A stretch of 64,000 nt of DNA from Ulota crispa (lineage: Eukaryota > Streptophyta > Bryopsida > Orthotrichales > Orthotrichaceae): the NCBI GenBank assembly GCA_963920765.1, contig OY987243.1, positions 16,554,001 through 16,618,000 of the forward strand, in the 5' to 3' direction. Shown here one piece after another: positions 12,230 to 20,982 of this stretch. The notes below the pieces were generated by a model. The model was not told the DNA's origin, made no database searches, and saw only the letters and a program-made list of their open reading frames with translations. How positions within the stretch are numbered: the stretch's first letter is position 1; each line of letters opens with the position of its first letter. The position numbers and the translations under genes are program-made.

Positions 12230-12231
<2 letters not shown>

Positions 12232-12702
12232 TGACATGGGGTCACTGAACTAAGCCTCCCTTTCATAAACTCTGACAAATTCAACCAAGTGTCCCCATAG
12301 CTAAAGAATGGTGTGGAATATTCCACACTATTCTCTTGGAGGGAGGGCAACCTTTACTAGTGCTACTGAATGTTATGGTAAAAGCCGCACCTCTGGAATT
12401 GAGGGGTTAAGGTTGATTGAAGTTTGCAACTCTTGCACAATGTAGGAAAACCAAAACCAACATTCTTCAGAAACTATCAATTATGCTTGACTCATACTCA
12501 TCACAGACAACAGTGGATACAATGTCACTATCTCCTAGATACAATCTTCAAGGTCAATGTACCAAATACAATGTATTTGACCTTATTTTCATTTATTAAA
12601 ACAAGTTTAAAGTTTGAGGTTGTTATATGTTTATAAAATAAATAGAAATGAAGCGATTTATTTTATTAGTACTTTATTTTGAAATGATCATCATATTGTC
12701 AA

Positions 12703-13111
12703 TTAACCCCTAAATGACACAGCAAGCCACTAGTCAAAATAGGATGTTATTCCCGTATTTAGAGGTGTTGCTGTTTTGAATTTCGCTTGGAATTTTGAGG
12801 GTTGTATATTGTTGTTCTTCTCCACCTTTTGCGACATTTGGCATGTTTCTGCAATCATTTTTCCAACTTTGCAAAGCGTTTGTACTAGAGGTGGACTACA
12901 AATACATAGCTGGAGCATATCTGCAACTTTTGGAATCTTGTGGTGGATCATCGAAATGAACACATTGCCGGAATGCCAAGAGCAAGCACTCTCATCTAGC
13001 CGCTCCAATTCACAATCTGCACCAAAAAATGCACAAAAAACAGATTTGCGTCATCGTAAAATTACAATACGGCCAAGAATCTACGGTTCCCTGTGATCGT
13101 TTAGGAGTTAA
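12703..13111. mobile_element. TTAA-group element, 409-bp singleton
   Basis: The ends TTAACCCCTAAATGACAC and GATCGTTTAGGAGTTAA carry TTAA on both sides. The interior is less AT-rich than most family members and has no match elsewhere in the window. The open frames inside overlap each other and look fortuitous. Confidence 0.75.
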
Positions 13112-13489
13112 AAAGTCTTATACATGTACCTTTCAACCACCTTCACAAAGATTCAAAACCATTCACAAGAAGATCCATTGCCTTACAAGAATATTTACAT
13201 GTTGTGCTACAAGTAAAAGATGAAGTTATGTATTATGACATTGATAGGTGCATTTCAATAAACACCTTGAAAGGAGAGGCAAATGAGACATTACCTTGTA
13301 ACTTGTAAGTTATTTATACGTAGATATTCCCATTTCAAAGCGCCTACCCATTTTCAAGGGTGCCCTAATAAATCTGAGAACAAATAATCACTTAGTTGAG
13401 GTAACATACATCACAAACTCACATCTAAGGCTTAGGACATTTGCACGCATATTGCAAAACATCAAGTTGGGAGAACTTTTGGAAGGAAA

Positions 13490-14100
13490 GGTAGCAATTA
13501 ATACATGGGTTTGTAAAAACATTCTCTTTGGCATGGCTAAATTACAATTTTCCTAAGCATAACTCTTTCAAATATTATATTTTTTTCACAATTAATAAGT
13601 TGAAGGGCATAGATATGTGTACCACACCCTTTCAACTACTCTACTACACCCTTGCAATATATTTTAAATTTCTACCATCAAAAAGTTGAATTAGAGAATT
13701 TGGAGTTCAAATTTGAACTTTGAGACCCTGATTTAGTTTAGAACCGTAAAAAAAGTTGCAATTCAACAACACCCAATGAAAAAGTTTAGCTAGGGAGAAA
13801 AGTGTTACTTTTACTTCTGTTTGTAAAAAAATGTAAGCTTTTTCATTGGGTGTTGTTGAACTGCAACTTCTTTTAATGGTTCTAGACTAAATCAGGGTCT
13901 CTAAGTCCAAATCTGAATTCCAAATTTTGAAATTGAGCTTTTTGATAGTAGAAATATGAAATTCACTCAAGGATGTGGTATAGTAGTTGAAAGGGTGTGG
14001 TACACATATCAATTCCCTAAGTTGAATAGTCAATGAAAAAATATCTATTTGCTTTTGCAAACAAGAAGATTTTTCATTGGTTGAATTGCACAAGTGGGGG
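13490..14100. repeat. Long-arm foldback element
   Basis: Two arms of about 240 bp are inverted copies: the left arm contains TGTGTACCACACCCTTTCAA and the right arm TTGAAAGGGTGTGGTACACA. The arms meet around 13790-13830. Outer boundaries are unclear. The arrangement resembles 59655-60100, which has related arm motifs. Confidence 0.75.
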
Positions 14101-14117
14101 AAACAAGATGTCAACAC

Positions 14118-14840
14118 GGGTAGTTACAAGAAACACTTCACAGTTTTGTGACAAACACCCTTAAAACTAGTAGTACTAGGTAGTACTATGAGTTTTTGAA
14201 ATATATATTTTTAAATTAAATAAAATATGGACAATTTGTAAAGTATTTAAAATAGCATACTCATAAAAATTCAGACCTAGAAATTTTTATTCTAAAAGTT
14301 ATGCACAAAAATAAAGGGACAGAAATTACCAACAAAAAGACAATTTCTTTTTTGCTTTTTAGAAAATAGTAAAAAATCTCAAAAAATTAAAACAAAATAT
14401 AGCCATTTTGGTCCATTGTGAGGGGCATTGACTGTTGCAAATAATTTTTCAAGAATGTTTGTTTCCAAACCCTAATACCTGTCCAATGGATGTCCACTTT
14501 GAGGGAAAATGGAGGGCATATAAACCCCTCGGTAAATCCATGTAATTTTCAATGATGAACAACTTCCCAAATTTGTGGCATCAAATTCTTTTTTTTTGGC
14601 TCAATGCAATGCTAAAAACCCACAAAATAGCCAAGGTAGACACATTATCGGAATCCATTTAAAATTAGTGAATGATTTAAAAAAAAACCCAGAAAAACAT
14701 AATAGGTTAATAACTTTAGTGTGAACCTTCCTCTAAATTTTCACGTGAAAAGAAGTTAGTAAGCAGAAGATACACCCCTAAAACCACACGCCGTGCAGCA
14801 AGGGGACAAAAAGCAGGACAAGTGTTTCTTGCAACTACCC
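14118..14840. mobile_element. GGGTAG-end non-autonomous transposon, 4-bp TSD ACAC
   Basis: The ends GGGTAGTTACAAGAAACACT and AGTGTTTCTTGCAACTACCC are flanked by perfect ACAC (14114-14117 and 14841-14844). It is collinear with 3154-3881 and 40658-41373. Confidence 0.92.
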
Positions 14841-14929
14841 ACACAAGAAACAAGAAACACCATATTTTACAACAATAAAGTTCTTGAGACTAGTTGGAGA
14901 TGCTTGTAGTTTGAGAAATCTAGCTATTA

Positions 14930-15139
14930 AGGTAAGAGGTTCTAATTGCAATCTGCTCTAGGAACGTCTGACATTTTATAAGAAATATCTATGACTGTCA
15001 TTGATTAGTTAGGTAGGCTTAGCAATATGCTAAGCCTACCTAACTCATCAATGACAATCATAGATATTTCTTGTAAAATGTCAAATGTTCCTAGAGCTGA
15101 TCGCAACTAGAGCCTGATTGCAATTTGAACCTCTTACCT
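14930..15139. mobile_element. AGGTAAGAGG foldback MITE (TA group)
   Basis: Arms of about 100 bp pair around GGCTTAGCAATATGCTAAGCC. Ends AGGTAAGAGGTTC and GAACCTCTTACCT are flanked by TA. Its right boundary coincides with the TTAA of the next element. Confidence 0.88.
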
Positions 15140-16065
15140 TAACCCCTAAAGGACCATTGTCCCTTTGGGGGACAAATGGGATTTTGGGCAGGTACCTACG
15201 ACCTCAATTTTTGTCCTAATTTTTTGAAACTTTTTTTTGAAGATAGGAAAACACATTATCTTTTGGGGAATCTAATTTTTATTCCAATTGATGCCAGGGG
15301 AGCCAAAGTTATACCCAAATAAGCACAAATTTGGGGACTAGGGGCAGCAAAAAAGTTTTTATAAAAACTTGAAAAAAAATTAATTTTTTTTCTCATAGAT
15401 TATATCTTTATCTACTTCTAGAGCTTTGATTCATTACATTTGGACTAGTTATGAGAAAGTTATGGACAATCTTGTTTTTCGGGCAACTCAAGCATCTTCT
15501 TGAATAAAAAACTTATAAACTTCACTTTTGAATGCAGATTTAACATTTTTTCAAAAAAAAATGTTGGAGAGGGTGAAGTTTGCTTTCTAGAACAATCTCA
15601 CCATTGAGATTATTGCATTTCAATTCCATTGCAGGGTTATTAGCAATTTAAGTTTTTCTTCAATCTCATACCTTCCTCTACCTAATGTTTTTTAAAGAAT
15701 GAAAATCAAGTATTCTTTTTTGAAAATTTTTCCCAAGATTCCCAACTCAACTTTCCACCATGCAAAAATAGAATTCCAAACTCCGTGGTGCAAAAATTTC
15801 AAGCTAAAAATGTTCAATGTTAAAAAATCTAGTCAAGCAAGGTGCAAAAAAAGTTGTTTTTTATTTTTTAAATGCAAATATCTTCCAATTTGTGCTGTCA
15901 AAGTTCTTGAGTTTTGTATGACACATTCTTATAATAGTCTAGCACAAGATCCTACAATTAGATATGCAAAATGCTTGATTTTCAAACTTTTTTACTCTTT
16001 GCCATAGAGGTGGCAATTTTGAGTGTCTTTTGACAAAATAAAGGCCATGGTCCTTTAGGGGTTAA
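15139..16065 (+). mobile_element. TTAA-group element with 19-bp perfect inverted repeats
   Basis: TTAACCCCTAAAGGACCAT at the left and its exact complement at the right make this the best-preserved terminus pair of the group. It is 927 bp, AT-rich and has no transposase. An open frame at 15699-16007 has ordinary AT-rich composition and no recognised domain. Confidence 0.92.
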
Positions 16066-16296
16066 TCCCTAAACTTCCCATTAGCATGGTAGATACATTG
16101 TTATATAGCTGGCATTTGCTATCAACAAAAAATTTTAGTCTGGGATCTCAAGTAGCTCATTAGAATTGCATTGATCTATGTTACAACTTCTTTATTGACC
16201 TCAAATGTAAGAAAGGTGTGGATCCATTCTAACTACAAGAAAAATACCTTGTGTTGTATTGGCAGCAAAAGACCCTTTCGGGGATTTAGGGGTTGA
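16062..16296. mobile_element. Small TTAA-group element abutting the previous one
   Basis: It starts at the shared TTAA with TTAATCCCTAAACTTCCC and ends with GGGGATTTAGGGGTTGA. The right target site has decayed to TTGA. The length matches the 230-bp class, but the interior is distinct. Confidence 0.55.
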
Positions 16297-16985
16297 ACTG
16301 GACATTGGAAACTCATGGTTACTTCATACTATTTCCAGAAATGCACAAAAAAGTGAGTGGGAGTTTTTCTCCAAATTGCTAAGAAGATCCAAAAACGTTT
16401 TGTGGCAGAACAATAATGACGATTGCAATCAATTGCTCAAGCGCGAGGAAATAGAGAGAGACATGTCAGTGTGTCAGCCTGTCAGATTGAGAGAAAAGTG
16501 AAGCCCTGGTTCGGCATTAAACATCCCTGTAGTCTAACGCTATGACAGATTGACAGGAAAGCAAAAAGAGCCACAGCCAAGCTCCCAAGCGGCCCATTCG
16601 GCGGAACCTGATCTCCTGATTCCCGAACGAAGTCAACTGCTTTGCGGGAACAATCTTCAGAATGAGAACGATGTTACGGTGACTCGATGAGATTGTGGAT
16701 TAACTTACTCTTAAAGTAGAGAATGAGGGAAAATGTGGTGTGATTTGTCCTCCAGATTCTGGAATGCTGCACTGCATTGATTGCAGACTGCAAAGCCAGA
16801 ATGCACGTCATTCAAGGACCTCGGCCTCGTAAATGCTCATTTGCTCGTGCCATAGATAGCGAATGCCATCGTCTTTTCGACAGATGGGGTGCTCACCACC
16901 AGTGAAAATTTGGATGGAGTGGCCTTAGCTTTTTTTCTAACCAAAAATCGGTTGAGTAGCAAGGATGGTTACATTTTTTTACAGA
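16297..16985. other. Low-repeat island, no gene recognised
   Basis: More balanced composition from about 16440 to 16920. No ATG-initiated frame of convincing length exists: the frame at 16259-16501 begins at TTG. It may be a remnant of host sequence between insertions. Confidence 0.4.
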
Positions 16986-16989
16986 TATA

Positions 16990-17399
16990 AGGTAGTACGC
17001 TCAAAAACCGCTCATCTACGGGCTCATCCCTCTTTTTCATGGTCTTCCATGGATGGAAGGATTTTTAGTTCATTTTTCAGATAAAGAGAAATAGATGCTG
17101 AATGCAACACAAGTCATTTCATATTTTTTGAAGCATTTTTGAGTTACTTATGAATTTTCAAAGTGCATATGTCATAGGTCCCTATTATTAACCTTAGACC
17201 TTCCAAGAATTGTTCACTTGCAAGTTGTGAAGAGATTTGAGGAAGCAAGGAGAATGATTGGCTCTTGCAATTAAAAACAAATTTTCTTCCATATATTCAA
17301 TTAGTTGTAAGAGGCTAATGTAAGAGCCACCAGTGCACCATTTCACAACAAGCTACTGGATGGTTCAAAATGAGCAAACAGTTTTTGAGCGTACTACCT
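16990..17399. mobile_element. AGGTAGTACGCTC MITE (TA group)
   Basis: Inverted ends AGGTAGTACGCTCAAAAAC and GTTTTTGAGCGTACTACCT are flanked by TA. It shares only the first six terminal bases with the other AGGTAG elements. Confidence 0.88.
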
Positions 17400-17401
17400 T
17401 A

Positions 17402-19220
17402 AAGTTGGATGCTTTCAACCTTTCATCAAAACTAAATCTCATGATGGTTTTGTGAGAGATTAGAATACTGCACCAATAGGGTGAGGTGACATCAAGTGGA
17501 ACTTTGAAAATCAAGCTCCTACCCCCAAACCTGTGTATAAAAGTTGGGTAAACATTTTACATTTTTTCAAGAAAAACTATAGACCAATTAGCCACACCAA
17601 TTTTGGTGTAGCAAAAAACTAATAATTAGCACAAAATAATTTCACTGCTCACTAGTCATCCCCAAATATGGTTTTCACTTTTACCACGAGTGGCTAAAAA
17701 CATTGCTAAAAAGCTAAAGTTTTTAAACTTAACATTGTAAAGTTCACATATTCACATGTTTTGTAGCTGTTTAAAAATACTCAAGAGAAATCTTGCAAAA
17801 TTGAGCCAGATTGTTGGCGCTCACCAGAGCAACAAGCACCCAACAATGCAAGCAAGTAAGTAAAAATTGGATAGAAATGGATAGAATTAATGGCCCATGC
17901 ATGCTCATTCATAAAATCTACCGAAACCTACTAAAGTTAGTAACTTTCATTCAAAATATGACAAACCTGGTGTTTGCTTGGGAAGGAATTTGGCAATTTT
18001 GTCCGTGTTAGGGTAGCTAGTCAGAAATTGAGGTAAGTTTTTGACAAAAATCTGCCAGAAAATAAAGGCTGGTGCTCACTGCTCACCAATGATCTGGGCC
18101 AGAGAACCGCCCTCTCATGGAAAATAAGCGGGTGAAAAAGGTCACATAAGTAGCATCTCATTTTGTTATTGAAAGTATAGTTAAGTTATGTTGTAAATTC
18201 TATGGAACGGTTGGAACTTGAAATTTCCAAGTTGATTTTAGAGTAAATTTCCGGCCGTACGCGTCAAAAAAGTGAAGGGCAAAAATTTTCTGAGCCCGTC
18301 CTCAGTCACCAGTTTGAAATTTTACTTGTCTCTTGAGAAAAAGAAATACCTATACAAAAACTACTTGAAGAAAGAGTTGCATGTCATCATCATTTGGAGA
18401 ATAATAGGGAACATGGGCTTTTGCTAGCACAATTATAGAGTGACTCACAAAATAGTCAAGGTTGCACATGCTTTGGAGAAAGGTGACGATAATACCTTTT
18501 AGTACAATTGTGTGTAAGAGGAAATGTTTTAGGCAAAACTTGACAAAGATTCACTTGCATTTTAAATTGCAGTTGGATGCGTTAATGCGTACTTCTTGTG
18601 CAAATATTTTTGTAGATGCCATTGATTGGAATGCTGTCACAATTATGTAGAATAACATGAGAAATTCAAGGATCCATTCTCATTTAATGACATTTAGTAA
18701 GCCTTTACATATACTTTGAGTGATTCAAATTTATTTGTTGCAACCTGCTAAATAATGTATTATCATCATCCTTTTATTTGTCATATACAATAGAATTCAC
18801 CTTTGAAAGGAACGGTATAAAGCTCCACACATTTTCCATGATCTTGCACATTTTGATGTGGAGTCTCTCTCAAGTAAAAGGTTCAACATTACATTTGATG
18901 GTGGATAAATAAGTAATAAAATTTAATGAAAAATAATACATTATATCCAGTTTAGAAGCTTTGAGCCTTTGACCCATTTAGGTATCAAAATTGGTCGCTT
19001 GACTTCAAAGTTCTTCTCCATACCTCAACAATTAATACATGATAGTTTTGACATATTTGTCATAAATTTCAGGTGACGCACGGGCGTTACATGACATTTC
19101 AGGACTTAAGGTTTTCTCTACCAAGGTCTAAATTGCTATGATGCTACAAGTAACAGTGTATGTATAGGTCGTCAGCCCATGCGTTTTAGTGTTAACCTGT
19201 GTCATTTTAAGTTCAAGACT
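17402..19220. other. Intergenic DNA, nothing recognised
   Basis: No gene, RNA gene or terminal repeats are supported. Open frames at 17811-18011 and 18462-18650 are short and without recognised similarity. Confidence 0.45.
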
Positions 19221-19224
19221 TTCC

Positions 19225-19484
19225 AACACCATATTCGTTAAATTGGGAAAAACGGAGGTACCATTTTGTACTCCAACTTAAACCCAAAAAGTTATCTTAA
19301 ATCAAATTTGAAGGTTAGATTCATTCTGAGTCACTAAATTTTTTTCCCTCGCAAAATCCTCTCAAGTGAGGGCACGTCTGCACGTGTACCAAAAAAACAT
19401 TGCAAGCTCGTTTTTAGGTGATCACCTAAGACCTTCAGAAGTCCCAAAATGTACTATTTTTCCCAATTTAACAAATATGGTGTT
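19225..19484. mobile_element. AACACCATATT-end MITE, 4-bp TSD TTCC
   Basis: The ends AACACCATATTCGTTAAATT and AATTTAACAAATATGGTGTT are flanked by perfect TTCC (19221-19224 and 19485-19488). The interior contains the family core TTTTGTACTCCAACTTAAAC. Confidence 0.92.
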
Positions 19485-19763
19485 TTCCATATTACAAGAG
19501 GAAATTACTCGAATTCTCACTGTGGAAAAGGAAACCGCCAACCCCTGGGTTTTTGATTGCAACTACATGGGCGCTAACGACTTGTATCTTAATAACATTC
19601 CAACTTCCAAGACAAAACAAAGTAGTTACAATCACAGCTGAAGTTAGAGCAGTCCATAATTAACGCAAGATTAGCACTTCGGCTGGCAGGAGTAAGGTAG
19701 TTATACCCATAGTGGAGCATGAACGTAACAGAGAGCATATGTACGTACAAAGGGTATACATTT

Positions 19764-19866
19764 TAGGTGTCAAGTGTAGGCAAGCCATAGATAGCTTACC
19801 TTCTGTGACACAGAAGATAAGCTATCTATGACTTGCCTACACTTGCCTACACTTGACATCTAAAAT
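19764..19866. repeat. ~45-bp-arm hairpin
   Basis: The left arm runs from AGGTGTCAAGTGTAGGCAAG and the right arm ends CTTGCCTACACTTGACATCT, with a short loop around TGTGACACAG. The right arm carries an 11-base internal duplication (TTGCCTACACT). Its size is like a MITE-derived small-RNA precursor, but no known microRNA matches. Confidence 0.8.
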
Positions 19867-19893
19867 GAACACCATTTATATATATGCGTTACA

Positions 19894-20148
19894 AACGTCA
19901 TATTAGGTAATCTAGGAAAAAGGGAGGTGCCATTTTGTACTCCAACTTAAACCCAATAAGTTACCTTAAACCAAATTTGAAGGTATCAGATTCAGTATGA
20001 ACCATGAAGATTTTTTCCCTCGCAAATTCCTCCTCTCAAGTGAGAACACATGTACAAAAAAAATGTTGAGCTCGATTTTAGGTGATCACCTAAAACCTTC
20101 AAAAATTCCAAAATGTACCCTTTTGCCCAGATTACTTAATATGACGTT
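19894..20148. mobile_element. AACGTCATATT-end MITE, 4-bp TSD TACA
   Basis: The ends AACGTCATATTAGGTAATCT and AGATTACTTAATATGACGTT are flanked by perfect TACA (19890-19893 and 20149-20152). The interior is closely related to 19225-19484. Confidence 0.92.
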
Positions 20149-20192
20149 TACATAAGTTTCATGCTCCATCCACTATGGGTATACCTACCTTA

Positions 20193-20982
20193 GTGGCAGC
20201 TAGGATTGTGATCAGGTTGATTCGATCCCTGGCTCACTTCGGGCCCGCGGGGAATTGGATCAGCTTGTCCCGCTGACTCTGGAACGCAAAGTCAAATGTG
20301 CAATAAATGAGTGCAAGTCGCCTTCAATTGATTACAGCTTGTCTACTTCGATTCAGACGATCAAGCAGACGAAAGGTTGTGCTTGTGCTCACTTAGACCT
20401 AGATTCTGAAGCTGGTCAAGATTCTCCGTCGCTGGCGAAAGCGAAGAGGCGAACAGAAATCCTTACCAAATTCAGTCAGCAGTTGGCAACAGGCGAGCTT
20501 GCGGCTGCAGATTTCGAAAGCATTTAACACTCTCATCAAGTTGGAATCATCGAGTGCCTTATATTCAGGAGCCATGTGACATTCCTATCACAAGATTTCC
20601 TTTTAGTCAAGTCCAAGTTTTTCGGAAAGTCTTTCGATGCAGACAATCATTCGGAAGCTTGTGCACGAGAATCGGTCCAGCCAGGCAGTTTAAAGATAGC
20701 CTCTCCTCCGCGAGTCTTATTATATCGTTGTCAACCGGCTTCGACGCAGACTGTGTTGTCTATTCAGCATGTCCAGGGATTCTTGTCAGGAGGCATTTCC
20801 ATTGTAGTCACTGGATCTTCAGTTTCCTTGCTTCGCATCTAGAAAGTTTCCTAGATTGTTGCTTGGAGGTTCAGAATCTACGGGTAGTCATGCCTGCAAT
20901 AGGGAAGGCTTACCAGAGTGAGTTGCTGTGTATCGAAAGAGGAAAGCCGTGAGGTTTTGGTTGCTGCAGTTCGGGAGAAACG
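20193..20982 (+). promoter_or_regulatory. Promoter/5' leader region of the serine-rich gene, with one short uORF
   Basis: GC content rises sharply after the MITE ends at 20192 and continues into the coding sequence. The open frames at 20255-20527 and 20554-20952 begin at TTG and GTG, so they are not taken as genes. An ATG at 20890 opens a 20-codon uORF that stops at 20952, 30 bases before the main ATG. A pyrimidine-rich stretch ending GCTGCAG near 20969 could be a leader-intron acceptor. Transcription start not identified. Confidence 0.5.
20890..20952 (+). other. Upstream ORF, 20 codons
   Basis: Predicted peptide MPAIGKAYQSELLCIERGKP. It starts at ATG 20890 and ends in TGA 30 bases before the main start. 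It would reduce initiation at the main ATG if retained in the mRNA. It is absent if a leader intron spans it. Confidence 0.4.

Larger units (their letters stand above)
11486..12410 (+). mobile_element. TTAA-group element, family shared with 50.6 and 53.0 kb
   Basis: It starts at the shared TTAA with TTAACTCCTCAACGCCCC and ends GGAATTGAGGGGTTAA. The middle (for example TCTAGTGTACTTGAGGCTCA) aligns with 50575-51213 in the same orientation and with 53001-53915 inverted. The right 270 bp, including an (AT)n tract, are specific to this copy. Confidence 0.75.
19695..20190. mobile_element. AGGTAGTTATACCCAT MITE (TA group) containing two insertions
   Basis: Outer ends AGGTAGTTATACCCATAGTG and CACTATGGGTATACCTACCT are flanked by TA. 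Inside lie a long hairpin (19764-19866) and an AACGTCATATT element (19894-20148). The right end abuts the leader of the host gene, so it is a candidate promoter insertion. Confidence 0.88.

Noticed and set aside
12776-13096. 106-codon frame inside a TTAA element
   Set aside because: Overlapped by an antisense frame of similar length, lies within a MITE and has no domain; regarded as fortuitous.
15699-16007. 102-codon frame inside a TTAA element as a possible transposase piece
   Set aside because: Lys/Phe-rich composition expected from AT-rich DNA; no DDE-type motif spacing is visible.
20192-20235. tRNA-like boxes (GATTCGATCC resembling a B box)
   Set aside because: The possible A box is poor and far too close to the B-like motif; no cloverleaf can be drawn.
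20255-20527. 90-codon frame before the serine-rich gene
   Set aside because: It begins at TTG and contains no ATG in frame back to a stop at 20201. More likely leader sequence, though an exon of an upstream-spliced transcript cannot be fully excluded.
20554-20952. 132-codon frame overlapping the leader
   Set aside because: It begins at GTG; only the last 20 codons follow an ATG, so only the short uORF is kept.
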